A stretch of DNA of 64,000 nucleotides from Stomatobaculum sp. F0698 (lineage in GTDB: Bacteria > Bacillota > Clostridia > Lachnospirales > Lachnospiraceae): the NCBI RefSeq assembly GCF_030644385.1, contig NZ_CP130060.1:1798001-1862000 (forward strand), read 5' to 3'. The notes under the pieces were generated by a model that saw only the letters and a list, made by a program, of their open reading frames with translations, did no database searches and was not told the origin of the DNA. How positions within the stretch are numbered: the stretch's first letter is position 1; each line of letters opens with the position of its first letter. Position numbers and translations under genes: made by a program. Below, one piece after another: positions 36,286 through 45,839 of the stretch.

Positions 36286-38223
36286 ATGCAGAGAACGGTC
36301 AAACGGCTCTCGGCCGCAGCGCTGAGCGCTACCCTGCTCTTTTCTCTCTGCCTGAGCGCCTACGGCGCAAATAAGCTGACCCGCCAGTCGAAGGGCACTT
36401 ACCGTCTCTTTGACGGAAGTGCCACGATTGACGGCGTTAGACACCGCGGTGTGGATGTGAGTCACTGGCAGGGCGATATCGACTGGCAGAAAGCAGCCGC
36501 GGACGATGTGGACTTCGTGATGCTCGGCACCCGCTACAAAGGGGACACCGACCCGAAGTTCCGCGAGAACGCGGACAACGCCGTCAAGGCAGGCGTCAAA
36601 CTGGGCGCCTACATTTACTCCTATGCGACCACACCCGAGGAGGCGGCAAAGGAGGCGGACTTCATCCTGAAGCTCGTCAAGGACTATCCCATCTCCTATC
36701 CGATTGCCTTCGACGCGGAAAATGAAAAAACGCTCGGTGCTCTCTCGAAAGATCAGATGACCGAGATTGTCCACACTTTTTGCAAGAAGATCAGCGATGC
36801 GGGCTACTACCCCATACTCTACGCGAACGACTACTGGTTGCAGAACAAGCTTGACATGAACGCCCTCTCGCAGTACCCGGTCTGGGTCGCCGCCTACGAG
36901 CGCATGCCGAAGTACGACCGCTATGTGATGTGGCAGGGCACGGACTCCGGCAGTGTGGCGGGCGTGCAGGGCAATGTGGACATTGACCTCCAGTTCGTGG
37001 ACTTCTCGGATAAAATTCCGGCGGACAGCTGGAAGAAATTCGACGGTGTCTGGTACTACTATCAGAACTACCGCATGCAAAAGAACGCGCTGATATTTGA
37101 CGGCAAGGCCTCCTACTATATGCAGGACGACGGCACCGTGTTCACCGGCGGTTTTAAAGAGGTCGATGGTGCCAAGCGCTATTTTGAGCCTACAAACGGC
37201 AAGATGCGCATCGGCTGGCAGCAGATTGACGGCGAGTGGTATCACTTCTCCGAAAGCGGCGCGCTTCAAATCGGCTGGTTCTCCGACGGCGACAAGTTCT
37301 ACTACGCAGCTCCGGACGGCACGATGCAGACCGGATGGCTTGATGATAGCGGCAGCCTCTACTACCTCAATAAGGACGGTTCGATGCAGACCCGCTGGCT
37401 CATGCTCGCGGGCAACTGGTACTTCCTCGGCGACGACGGCGTCATGGAAAAAGGCCGGCAGACAGTCGATTCGCTCAACTACTACTTCGGCGCGGACGGC
37501 GTCATGCAGACCGGCTGGCTGAAGCTAGACGGCAAGTGGTACTTCCTCGGACAGAGCGGTGTCATGAAGACCGGCTGGGTACAGGACAGCGGCAAGTGGT
37601 ACTACTTCGATGCGAACGGTGTCATGCAGAACGGCTGGCAGAAAATCGGCGGCAGCTGGTACTACTTAAACGGCAGCGGCGCCATGAAGACCGGTTGGGT
37701 GCAGGACAGCGGCAAGTGGTATTACTTTGACGCGAACGGCATCATGCAAAACGGCTGGCAGAAAATCGGCGGCAGCTGGTACTACTTAAACGGCAGCGGC
37801 GCCATGAAGACCGGCTGGATACAGCCGGACGGCAACTGGTACTACCTGGGCAGCGACGGCGTGATGCGGAGCGGCGTCACAGATGTTGGCGGAACGCTCT
37901 ACGCGCTCGGCGGCAACGGCGTCCTGCTTACCGACACCGAAATCGACTACGGCGAAAAGCACTGGAGAGTCGGCGCGGACGGCGCAATGACGGAAGTACC
38001 CAAGAACGCACCCGCAAGCGGAAACAACGAAAGCGCGGAACAGCTCACCGTCTCCGCAGGCGCAAAGATCGGCAAAGCGCCCAAGACGGAGAGCCGCGCC
38101 GTACTTTCCGCCCCCGCGGAAGAAACGCAGGCAGAACTCAAGGTTCCGACCGAAGAAGTTCCCGCGCTCAATGTGAGTGCTCCTTCGCGGCGTGCCAGCG
38201 TGGGGCACGCGCCCGGGGAATAA
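36286..38223 (+). CDS. GH25 lysozyme with choline-binding repeats
   Basis: A 645-residue secreted muramidase. After the signal peptide (to about residue 27) comes a GH25 domain (about 53-245) with catalytic residues visible in GVDVSHWQG (D57) and FDAENE (D143, E145). About 16 aromatic repeats follow (246-580), including near-identical units encoded at 37501-37860, then a Pro/Ala/Glu-rich tail. It cleaves peptidoglycan glycan strands at the cell surface, held there by the repeats, like phage Cpl-1 and related lysozymes. A GAGG lies close before the ATG. The gene is in an operon with the smaller repeat protein and next to the choline-activating enzyme. Confidence 0.93.
   Translation: MQRTVKRLSAAALSATLLFSLCLSAYGANKLTRQSKGTYRLFDGSATIDGVRHRGVDVSHWQGDIDWQKAAADDVDFVMLGTRYKGDTDPKFRENADNAVKAGVKLGAYIYSYATTPEEAAKEADFILKLVKDYPISYPIAFDAENEKTLGALSKDQMTEIVHTFCKKISDAGYYPILYANDYWLQNKLDMNALSQYPVWVAAYERMPKYDRYVMWQGTDSGSVAGVQGNVDIDLQFVDFSDKIPADSWKKFDGVWYYYQNYRMQKNALIFDGKASYYMQDDGTVFTGGFKEVDGAKRYFEPTNGKMRIGWQQIDGEWYHFSESGALQIGWFSDGDKFYYAAPDGTMQTGWLDDSGSLYYLNKDGSMQTRWLMLAGNWYFLGDDGVMEKGRQTVDSLNYYFGADGVMQTGWLKLDGKWYFLGQSGVMKTGWVQDSGKWYYFDANGVMQNGWQKIGGSWYYLNGSGAMKTGWVQDSGKWYYFDANGIMQNGWQKIGGSWYYLNGSGAMKTGWIQPDGNWYYLGSDGVMRSGVTDVGGTLYALGGNGVLLTDTEIDYGEKHWRVGADGAMTEVPKNAPASGNNESAEQLTVSAGAKIGKAPKTESRAVLSAPAEETQAELKVPTEEVPALNVSAPSRRASVGHAPGE
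37501..37860 (+). repeat. Tandem 60/120-bp repeats in the lysozyme gene
   Basis: Successive 60-bp units encode the 20-residue binding repeats. The two 120-bp blocks 37561-37680 and 37681-37800 differ by only a few bases, and 37631-37680 is identical to 37751-37800. Neighbouring units are more diverged, so this pair looks like a recent duplication. Confidence 0.9.
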
Positions 38224-38240
38224 GAGAATTTAAAATCAGA

Positions 38241-38287
38241 CAAAACAGAGAGAGGGAAGCGACGATTGCCGCTTCCCTCTCTCTGTT
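38241..38287. terminator. Strong hairpin between convergent lysozyme and small membrane genes
   Basis: An 18-bp perfect stem (38244-38261 with 38270-38287), starting AACAGAGAG and ending CTCTCTGTT. The minus-strand exit is TTGTCTGATTTT; the plus-strand exit has no T-run. It serves the minus-strand pair best and may also stop lysozyme transcripts. Confidence 0.7.
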
Positions 38288-38310
38288 ACCCTGTGCACAA
38301 ATAAGTTGAA

Positions 38311-38565
38311 TCAAAACCGAAATCCCGCAAGCTCCAGGCAGAGAAACACCAGCAACACTGCGCTTAGCACTTTCTGCCACCAGTCTGTCTTTCCAAGAAA
38401 GCCGCTCAGCGCAAAAAGCCCCAGATATACAGCGGAGTATGGCCCTCCGTACCGCACCAAGCCATACTTCAACACAAACGCATCCTCAATCGCAAACAAA
38501 AGTAAGAAAAGGGCAAGCATACGCGAGACCTTTGTCAGGCTACGCGTCAGTTTCTCATCCGTCAT
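38311..38565 (-). CDS. Small two-to-three-TM protein, copy 2 of a pair
   Basis: An 84-residue protein with hydrophobic stretches at about residues 15-35, 40-52 and 62-82, so membrane-embedded. Its C-terminal half (LGLFALSGFLGKTDWWQKVLSAVLLVFLCLELAGF) has the same pattern as the gene just upstream, which suggests an old tandem duplication. The start at 38565 has GGGGAG seven bases upstream; the ATG at 38580, overlapping the upstream stop, is the alternative. No function is known to me. Confidence 0.7.
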   Translation of the reverse strand: MTDEKLTRSLTKVSRMLALFLLLFAIEDAFVLKYGLVRYGGPYSAVYLGLFALSGFLGKTDWWQKVLSAVLLVFLCLELAGFRF

Positions 38566-38579
38566 CGCTTTTCTCCCCA

Positions 38580-38843
38580 TCAAAAAAGAAATGCTCTGTT
38601 CACAAGCAGTCCGAGTACACAAAGCAGCAGAAGCAAAACAGCAACTACTTTTTTCCACATTCGCGCCGAGCCCAGAAGCCATCCCAGCCCGATTGCACTA
38701 TTAAAAATGAGAATGCACCATATCTGAAAGCTCTCCGAAATAGTCGGAAGTACCTTTACCGCAGTCAGTGCCCTTAAGGCAACCGATAAGCTCAAAATCC
38801 CATCTGCCAGTTTCTCTATCGTTTGTGCTTTCCTTCCGCTCAT
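38580..38843 (-). CDS. Small membrane protein, copy 1 of a pair
   Basis: An 87-residue membrane protein. A charged N-terminus (MSGRKAQTIEKLADG) is followed by hydrophobic segments at about 18-34, 44-58 and 65-85. IGLGWLLGSARMWKKVVAVLLLLLC parallels the next gene's C-terminal half. The start at 38843 is firm, with AAGGAGGT five bases upstream. It is cotranscribed with the downstream copy and ends at the strong hairpin 38244-38287. Its job is unknown; the pair lies at the edge of the choline-binding island. Confidence 0.72.
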   Translation of the reverse strand: MSGRKAQTIEKLADGILSLSVALRALTAVKVLPTISESFQIWCILIFNSAIGLGWLLGSARMWKKVVAVLLLLLCVLGLLVNRAFLF

Positions 38844-39132
38844 CGTATACCTCCTTCTGCGATTCTCTTTATTTTTTCCGTTCTTTCTATCCGACTCCGA
38901 ATTCTGCTTATCACCAATCCGGACATCCATGATCCATAGTGCTTTCCTCCTACAGCCTGCTTTATTTTCGTCTCTTCTCTGCCCCCACCTGATCATTTAT
39001 TGGCTTTTCGATTTCGATTGCTTGTCTTCATCGATTTCAGTTATCCTTGAATTTATCCGACACCTTTATTATATCAATTAGCTTTCTTTAATCAATGACA
39101 CCCCCATTACGGTTTTATGAATCTACGCTTAC
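38844..39132. other. Intergenic stretch, AT-rich, nothing clear
   Basis: A 344-base gap between two small membrane protein genes. It is AT-rich relative to the window and should hold the promoter of the small pair, but no pair of boxes stands out. No RNA gene or coding frame is supported. Confidence 0.45.
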
Positions 39133-39174
39133 AAAAAGCGCCCCGCCCGGTATTCGCCGGGCGAGGCGCTTTTT
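39133..39174. terminator. Bidirectional terminator after small membrane gene
   Basis: A long stem AAAAAGCGCC ... GGCGCTTTTT (39133-39142 and 39165-39174) with an inner CCGCCCGG/CCGGGCG stem, and T-runs on both strands. Confidence 0.85.
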
Positions 39175-39187
39175 CCTTTACAAATCC

Positions 39188-39382
39188 TTATTTCAGCAGA
39201 TAATTTCCGGTGACCAGCGAATACAGGCCGAGCACCACCACAATGGCGCAAGCCAGAATGTTGAGCGGACGAATGCGAATGCTCCAACCCTTCTCGTTCG
39301 CGAGCTTAATCATGACAATCTGTCCGACCAGAAGCAGCGCGCAGATACCGGTGACAACCAAAGTCATCGTATGCTGATCCAT
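39188..39382 (-). CDS. Small two-TM protein
   Basis: A 64-residue protein with two hydrophobic helices (about residues 6-25 and 40-60) joined by a basic loop ANEKGWSIRIRP. The start at 39382 (MDQHTM) has AAGGGGGA eight bases upstream, while the ATG at 39418 has none. It has its own promoter and a strong terminator. I do not recognise the family. Confidence 0.7.
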   Translation of the reverse strand: MDQHTMTLVVTGICALLLVGQIVMIKLANEKGWSIRIRPLNILACAIVVVLGLYSLVTGNYLLK

Positions 39383-39426
39383 ACTATTTTCCCCCTTATA
39401 AAAACATTCTGTTTTCAACGCGTACT

Positions 39427-39455
39427 ATCGTACCATTTCGGAATGTTCTTTTCAA
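39427..39455 (-). promoter_or_regulatory. Promoter of small two-TM protein
   Basis: On the minus strand TTGAAA (39450-39455), a 17-base spacer and TACGAT (39427-39432). It overlaps the last bases of the symporter gene. Confidence 0.5.
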
Positions 39456-40921
39456 GCTTTCCGATCTTTCATGCCCTTCTCGTAGTCGCGAAGCGCGGTG
39501 ATTGCATCCTTGCTGAGCGGGTACATGACAATCAGGTTAAAGATGGTCATGAGGCCTATGCCCACATCGCCGAGATCCCATACCACCGAGTACTGCGCGA
39601 GACCTCCCACAAAGAGCATGACGAGGGCAAAAATCTTATAGCCGAACTGCGAGCCCCAGTTCGCGCCGAAGAGGTAGGCAATGTTGCTGTGCGCGTAAAA
39701 GAGTATCCCGAGGAAGGTCGAGAAACTGAAGAGCCAGAGAATCAACGCAATAAAGAAGACACCAAACTTGCCGAAGTGGTACTGCATCGCGGTCTGGAGC
39801 AAATCCATGCCGCCGAGATTTGCAAGTCTTTCCTGAGGTGCCAGCAGCATGAGGAAGGCCGTGCAGGAGCAAATGACCAGGGTGTCAATAAAGACGCCCG
39901 CCGCCTGAAAAAGCCCCATCTTGACCGGATGACTTGCATCCGCCGCAGCAGCCGCGCAGGGTGCGGAGCCGCTGCCCGCCTCATTCGAGAAGAGACCGCG
40001 CTTCACACCGTTCATCAGCACCGCGCCGAAACCGCCCGCAACCATCTGGCGAAGGCCGAAGGCCTCGGCGAAGATGCGCCCAAAAACCGAGGGCAGAAGC
40101 CCTATGTTTCGCACAATCACAAAGACTGTCATTGCAAAATAGATGCCCGCCATGAAGGGCACAATCAAATCCAGCACCTTTGCCGTTGCATGCTTTCTCA
40201 GAACAATCACTGCCGCGATTGCGACCAACACAATGGTCGAGTAGAGCGGCGGAATGCGAAAGGCATTCTCAAAGGCCGAGGAAACCGAGTTGCCGATTAC
40301 CTGGCTGATACCGCCCCAGCAAATCAGCGCAGAGACCGCAAAGAGAATCGACACGATATTGCGCTTACCGCGGAATTCGCTCTGCGCCGCGATCTCCGCC
40401 TCCGAGCGCTCTCCCGCCGGGACGCGCCGCTTTGCAAAGAAGTCATGAATATAGTAAGCCGGGCCGCCCCAGTAACCGCCGTAGAGCGGATCTTTTTTCT
40501 TGTAGAGCTGCGCGAGTGTCGCCTCGACAAAGGCCGTCGAAGCGCCGATGATCGCAGTGACCCACATCCAAAAGACCGCACCGGCGCCACCCGCCGAGAT
40601 GGCCGCGACCACGCCGACCAGGTTGCCCATGCCAACGCGCGTCGCGGTCGAGACGATGAGCGCCTGCATGCCCGAGAGCCTTCCGCTCGCGGGATCCGCC
40701 GCGTCCTTGCCCTCCTGCTTTTCAAGCAACACGGAAATCATCTCCGGAAACAGGCGGAGCGGCAAAATCCGCGTCCGTATCGTATAGAATATGCCCGCCG
40801 GAATCAGCAACAACACCATGAGCGAGAGCCCGATCGAGCTGCCTCCCGGCAGCGGAATTCGAAGCAAATCGCCCCACAAAAACTTTGTCATACTCTCAAT
40901 GACTGTTACCATTGGGTTCAT
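39452..40921 (-). CDS. Sodium:alanine symporter family protein (AGCS)
   Basis: A 489-residue transporter of the alanine or glycine:cation symporter family, with about 11 TM helices. Family landmarks are ATRVGMGNLVGVVAAIS, a GGPAYYI stretch, NGVKRGLFSNEAGSGSAP and PLFQAAGVFIDTLVICSCTAFLML (the latter in variant form). It would import alanine or glycine with Na across the cytoplasmic membrane. It has a good promoter (40984-41011). D-Ala-D-Ala and racemase genes lie elsewhere in the window, but no direct link is visible. Confidence 0.92.
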   Translation of the reverse strand: MNPMVTVIESMTKFLWGDLLRIPLPGGSSIGLSLMVLLLIPAGIFYTIRTRILPLRLFPEMISVLLEKQEGKDAADPASGRLSGMQALIVSTATRVGMGNLVGVVAAISAGGAGAVFWMWVTAIIGASTAFVEATLAQLYKKKDPLYGGYWGGPAYYIHDFFAKRRVPAGERSEAEIAAQSEFRGKRNIVSILFAVSALICWGGISQVIGNSVSSAFENAFRIPPLYSTIVLVAIAAVIVLRKHATAKVLDLIVPFMAGIYFAMTVFVIVRNIGLLPSVFGRIFAEAFGLRQMVAGGFGAVLMNGVKRGLFSNEAGSGSAPCAAAAADASHPVKMGLFQAAGVFIDTLVICSCTAFLMLLAPQERLANLGGMDLLQTAMQYHFGKFGVFFIALILWLFSFSTFLGILFYAHSNIAYLFGANWGSQFGYKIFALVMLFVGGLAQYSVVWDLGDVGIGLMTIFNLIVMYPLSKDAITALRDYEKGMKDRKA

Positions 40922-40983
40922 CCCCTTTTCCCCCTGTTTTGCAATTACTTTTCCGCTTTAACGCACTAAATTATATAGGGCAT

Positions 40984-41011
40984 ATTATACGCTTTTTTCA
41001 CCTTTGTGCAA
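40984..41011 (-). promoter_or_regulatory. Promoter of alanine symporter
   Basis: On the minus strand TTGCAC (41006-41011), a 16-base spacer and a perfect TATAAT (40984-40989). It sits directly after the hicB stop. Confidence 0.68.
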
Positions 41012-41017
41012 GGGCTT

Positions 41018-41359
41018 TTAGGCTCCTGCCGTAAGTTTCGCGCACTCCTCTTCCAGAGCTCTCGTCACAAAATCATTCAAGGACATTTCCCTCTGCTTTG
41101 CACAAAGGACTGCGGTCCGATGCAAGGCCGCCGGAATCCGCACATTAAATCTTCCCTTATACTCTTTCTCGGGCGTCTTCCCAAACTCTCTGCAAAGCTC
41201 CAGATAGTTGTCAATCGATTGATGAAACATTTCCTCCAACTCGCTTACGGAAGCACCGTGAAATGCCAGCGTATCGCTCACCCCGACTACTTGCCCCACA
41301 AATAACCTATCTTCATCCGAATATTTGATTTCTGCATGATAGCCTTTATATTCCATCAT
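41018..41359 (-). CDS. hicB: HicB-family antitoxin
   Basis: A 113-residue HicB protein. The partial RNase-H-like domain begins MEYKGYHAEIKYSDEDRLFVG and runs to about residue 60 (VSELEEMFHQSIDNYL). A C-terminal ribbon-helix-helix DNA-binding part follows (GRFNVRIPAALHRTAVLCAKQREMSLNDFV, in part). It should neutralise a HicA toxin and repress the operon. The open frame extends 88 codons upstream, but that part is the frameshifted hicA read through. The start at 41359 (or the adjacent ATG at 41356) overlaps the original hicA stop by about 14 bases, the usual coupling. Confidence 0.85.
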   Translation of the reverse strand: MMEYKGYHAEIKYSDEDRLFVGQVVGVSDTLAFHGASVSELEEMFHQSIDNYLELCREFGKTPEKEYKGRFNVRIPAALHRTAVLCAKQREMSLNDFVTRALEEECAKLTAGA

Positions 41360-41563
41360 TTGTTTTATCCTCTGTGTACTCTCCGATTTCCCGAAGAAAT
41401 TGTCGCACCAGCTTAATCTGGTACGGGTACAATTCATTTCCGGATGCGGTTCATCAAATGCCAAAATTCTTCCGCTCCTTTCATGAAAAAAGCGGATTCC
41501 CGAGCCTCTTCCTCCCTGCCCTTTGAGACAAGCGCACTGAGCCATCAATGCACTCAAGTCCAT
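41346..41563 (-). pseudogene. hicA: HicA-family toxin gene with a one-base frameshift
   Basis: From ATG 41563 (AAGGAG five bases upstream) one frame gives a HicA-like start, GSGIRFFHERSGRILAFDEPHPE. After that the same frame runs into hicB as nonsense. Shifting by one base at 41437-41439, where three A follow GG on the minus strand, restores a HicA-like end, NELYPYQIKLVRQFLREIGEY, and a stop at 41346-41348. A single lost A in a run of four explains both halves. It is therefore a disabled toxin gene or a sequencing error. The intact protein would be about 72 residues, an mRNA interferase. Confidence 0.75.
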
Positions 41564-41602
41564 AACTTCTCCTTTGTCGGCATTTCGCACCTCTGTTTTA
41601 GT

Positions 41603-41615
41603 ACCACTATGTGGT
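41603..41615. promoter_or_regulatory. Candidate hicAB operator palindrome
   Basis: ACCAC-TAT-GTGGT is a perfect inverted repeat just downstream of the hicAB -10 box, where HicB could repress. It is short, so modest support. Confidence 0.4.
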
Positions 41616-41618
41616 TCT

Positions 41619-41647
41619 ATCATAGGTCAAGGAGCCGGTTACGTCAA
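41619..41647 (-). promoter_or_regulatory. hicAB promoter
   Basis: On the minus strand TTGACG (41642-41647), a 17-base spacer and TATGAT (41619-41624), about 55 bases before the hicA start. Confidence 0.6.
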
Positions 41648-41660
41648 TCGTTGCTTGCTA

Positions 41661-41698
41661 AAAACAAAGAGGCCGGGAGCTTTCGCTCCCGGCCTCTT
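41661..41698 (-). terminator. tuf terminator
   Basis: A 14-bp perfect stem (41667-41680 with 41685-41698, loop TTTC), beginning AAGAGGCC on the plus strand, and TTTGTTTTTAG on the minus-strand exit. It overlaps the hicAB promoter's upstream side by position but serves tuf, 53 bases past its stop. Confidence 0.88.
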
Positions 41699-41750
41699 CA
41701 CCGTAGGATCGTAATCGCCGCATGGCGATGTTAATTTAAATCAGATCTGA

Positions 41751-42950
<1,200 letters not shown>

Positions 42951-43012
42951 TGATATTTCCTCCTTGGTGAAATCCGAAATGAAATCTCAGATTACAAAAT
43001 ATACTAGTCTGA

Positions 43013-43041
43013 ATTATATCCCATGCTTGGGATTTAATCAA
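43013..43041 (-). promoter_or_regulatory. tuf promoter
   Basis: On the minus strand TTGATT (43036-43041), a 17-base spacer and a perfect TATAAT (43013-43018). It sits between fusA and tuf, about 65 bases before the tuf start, so tuf can be transcribed apart from the str operon. Confidence 0.75.
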
Positions 43042-43055
43042 TACCCGCTACCGGC

Positions 43056-45179
43056 TCACTTCTTGTCGTTGAGCACCTTGTCTGCGATGTTCTTCGGAAC
43101 CTGCTCGTACTTCTCGAAGAACATCGAGTAGTTACCGCGGCCCTGGGTACCGGAACGGAGATCCGTGGAATAACCGAACATCTCGGAAAGCGGAACGAAT
43201 GCCTTGATCATCTTACCGCCGGAGATATCCTCAAAGCCCTCGACGCGACCGCGACGGGAGTTGATGTCGCCGACGACGAAGCCCATGTAATCCTCCGGGA
43301 TCGTGACCTCGACCTTCATGATCGGCTCAAGCAGCACTGCGCCGCCCTTGTTCATCGCATCCTTGAATGCGAGGGAGCCTGCGATGTGGAAGGCCATCTC
43401 CGAGGAGTCGACCTCGTGGTAGGAACCGTCGTAAACGGTTGCCTTGACACCGAGCACCGGGTAGCCGCCGAGAATACCGCTCTTTGCAGCTTCCTGGATA
43501 CCCTCGTCGATCGGCCCGATGTACTCCTTCGGGATTGCACCGCCGGTCACGGCGTTGACAAACTCGTAGGTCTTCTCGGAGTTCGCATCCATCGGCTCGA
43601 ACTTAACCTTACAATGTCCGTACTGACCCTTACCGCCGGACTGCTTGACATACTTGGACTCGACATCCACTGCCTTGGTGAAGGTCTCCTTGTAAGCAAC
43701 CTGCGGAGCGCCGACATTTGCCTCGACGTTGAACTCGCGAAGCAGACGGTCGACAATGATCTCGAGGTGCAGCTCGCCCATTCCGGAGATGATGGTCTGA
43801 CCGGTCTCCGCGTTGGTCGTTGCGTGGAAGGTCGGATCCTCCTCCGCGAGCTTCTGCAGCGCGTCGATCATCTTGGTCTGGCCCGCCTTGGTTTTCGGCT
43901 CGATTGCGATGTCGATAACCGGCTTCGGAATATCCAGGGACTCGAGGATGATCGGATGCTGCTCATCGCAGATCGTGTCACCGGTCGAGGTCGCCTTGAA
44001 GCCGACCGCAGCCGCGATATCGCCGGAGAAGACCTTGTCGAGCTCCATTCTCTTGTCTGCGTGCATCTGCAGAATACGGCCGACACGCTCCTTCTTCTCC
44101 TTGGAGGAGTTGAGGACGTAGGAACCGGTATTCAGCGTGCCCGAGTAGACACGGAAGAATGCAAGACGGCCGACAAACGGGTCGGAAATAATCTTGAATG
44201 CGAGTGCGGAGAACGGCTCGTCATCCGAAGCCTTGCGCTCGTCTTCCTCGCCGTCCAGCGTCCAGCCTTTGATAGCCGGGATGTCCAGCGGGGAGGGCAT
44301 GTACTCGATGACAGCGTCAAGGAGCTTCTGCACACCCTTGTTGAAGTGAGCGGTTCCGCAGCAGACCGGAACAGCCTCGTTCGAGCAGGTTCCCTTGCGG
44401 AGCGCCTTCTTGAGCTCGTCAACGGACGGCTCCTCGCCCTCAAGGTACTTCTCCATCAGCTCTTCGTCGAGGTCACAGATCTGCTCCACCATCTTCTGGT
44501 GCCACTCGTCCGCCTCGTCCTTCAAATCTTCCGGAATGTCAACAATGGAGATATCCTCACCCTTGTTGTCGTTGTAGATGTAAGCCTGCATTTCCATCAG
44601 GTCGATGATGCCCTTGAAATCGCTCTCCTTACCGATCGGGAGCTGAATGCAGACCGGGTTCTTGCCCAGGCGATGCTCAATCTGATCGACCGTCATGAAG
44701 AAGTTGGATCCCATGATATCCATCTTGTTGATGAATGCGATACGCGGAACCTTGTAGGTATCCGCCTGGCGCCAAACATTCTCCGACTGGGGCTCAACAC
44801 CGCCCTTGGAGTCGAAGACACCGACTGCGCCGTCCAGGACACGGAGAGATCTCTCAACCTCAATCGTGAAATCGACGTGTCCGGGGGTGTCGATGATGTT
44901 GATGCGGTGCTCGAGGGCACCCGGCTTCACCTTCGCTCTCTCCTGCAGGGTCCAATGGCAGGTCGTCGCAGCGGAGGTAATCGTGATACCGCGCTCTCTC
45001 TCCTGTGCCATGTAGTCCATGGTAGCGGTACCTTCATAGGTCTCGCCGAGCTTATAGTTGACGCCTGTGAAATAGAGGATACGCTCTGTCAGTGTCGTTT
45101 TACCGGCATCGATGTGAGCCATGATTCCGATGTTTCTGGTCCTCTCGAGAGGGTACTGACGTTCTTTACTTGCAGCCAC
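43056..45179 (-). CDS. fusA: Translation elongation factor EF-G
   Basis: A 707-residue translocase GTPase. G1 [10 protein letters not shown]3 DTPGHVDFT and G4 NKMD are present, and domains II-V are complete, ending in a [16 protein letters not shown] stretch typical of EF-G. The start codon is GTG at 45179, with AGGAGGAG seven bases upstream. It follows rpsG by 15 bases in the str operon. Confidence 0.98.
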   Translation of the reverse strand: MAASKERQYPLERTRNIGIMAHIDAGKTTLTERILYFTGVNYKLGETYEGTATMDYMAQERERGITITSAATTCHWTLQERAKVKPGALEHRINIIDTPGHVDFTIEVERSLRVLDGAVGVFDSKGGVEPQSENVWRQADTYKVPRIAFINKMDIMGSNFFMTVDQIEHRLGKNPVCIQLPIGKESDFKGIIDLMEMQAYIYNDNKGEDISIVDIPEDLKDEADEWHQKMVEQICDLDEELMEKYLEGEEPSVDELKKALRKGTCSNEAVPVCCGTAHFNKGVQKLLDAVIEYMPSPLDIPAIKGWTLDGEEDERKASDDEPFSALAFKIISDPFVGRLAFFRVYSGTLNTGSYVLNSSKEKKERVGRILQMHADKRMELDKVFSGDIAAAVGFKATSTGDTICDEQHPIILESLDIPKPVIDIAIEPKTKAGQTKMIDALQKLAEEDPTFHATTNAETGQTIISGMGELHLEIIVDRLLREFNVEANVGAPQVAYKETFTKAVDVESKYVKQSGGKGQYGHCKVKFEPMDANSEKTYEFVNAVTGGAIPKEYIGPIDEGIQEAAKSGILGGYPVLGVKATVYDGSYHEVDSSEMAFHIAGSLAFKDAMNKGGAVLLEPIMKVEVTIPEDYMGFVVGDINSRRGRVEGFEDISGGKMIKAFVPLSEMFGYSTDLRSGTQGRGNYSMFFEKYEQVPKNIADKVLNDKK

Positions 45180-45194
45180 TGACTCTCCTCCTAA

Positions 45195-45665
45195 TTAAAA
45201 TCTGTAGTGAGCAAAAGCCTTGTTTGCCTCTGCCATCTTGTGCATATCTTCTTTTCTCTTAACAGCGGAGCCGGTGTTGTTTGCAGCATCCATCAGCTCG
45301 CCTGCAAGACGCTCTTCCTGCGTCTTCTCACCGCGCGCGCGGGAAAAGCTCGTGAGCCAACGAAGCGCAAGCGCCTGTCTTCTCTCCGGCTTAACCTCGA
45401 TCGGCACCTGGTAGGTTGCGCCGCCGATTCTCTTCGCCTTGACCTCGAGGACCGGCATGATGTTGTTCATTGCGGTCTCGAACACCTCGACCGGCTCTTT
45501 TCCGGTCTTCTCGCGAATGCGCTCAAATGCGCCGTACACAATCTTCTGTGCGACGCCCTTCTTGCCGTCCAGCATGATCTGGTTGACCAACTTGGTCACA
45601 ACAACGTTGCTGTAAACCGGATCTGCCGGAACAGTTCTCTTTCTGGTCTGTCCTTTACGTGGCAC
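45195..45665 (-). CDS. rpsG: Ribosomal protein S7
   Basis: A 156-residue small-subunit protein that nucleates the 30S head, of normal length, with the usual [16 protein letters not shown] start and the [16 protein letters not shown] stretch. The start is GTG at 45665, with GGAGG eight bases upstream. A 174-base gap with a hairpin separates it from rpsL, longer than usual, and may hold an autoregulatory site. Confidence 0.98.
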   Translation of the reverse strand: MPRKGQTRKRTVPADPVYSNVVVTKLVNQIMLDGKKGVAQKIVYGAFERIREKTGKEPVEVFETAMNNIMPVLEVKAKRIGGATYQVPIEVKPERRQALALRWLTSFSRARGEKTQEERLAGELMDAANNTGSAVKRKEDMHKMAEANKAFAHYRF

Positions 45666-45687
45666 GTTACTTCCCTCCTTAATTATG

Positions 45688-45709
45688 CGAACGGAACCAT
45701 CCCCGTTCG
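45688..45709 (-). promoter_or_regulatory. Hairpin in the rpsL-rpsG intercistronic region
   Basis: A 7-bp stem CGAACGG / CCGTTCG with an 8-base loop lies just upstream of the rpsG ribosome site. In E. coli S7 binds the S12-S7 intercistronic mRNA to repress its own translation; this could be a counterpart, by position only. Confidence 0.4.
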
Positions 45710-45839
45710 TGAATTAGATCATCGGTACTCATCCCTCTAGGTTGTTCGTGCGGATTCTGATTTATTTCCTGCAACCTGCAGCACATATCACAATCGTGCA
45801 CTTATGAGTCTATGATCGCTTGGTACTTGCGGCGATTTC

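Noticed and set aside
37501..37860. CRISPR-like array
   Set aside because: The regular 60-bp spacing comes from in-frame protein repeats with no unique spacers.
39095..40969. A 624-codon plus-strand frame opposite the alanine symporter
   Set aside because: Antisense shadow; the minus strand encodes a complete AGCS transporter with a promoter.
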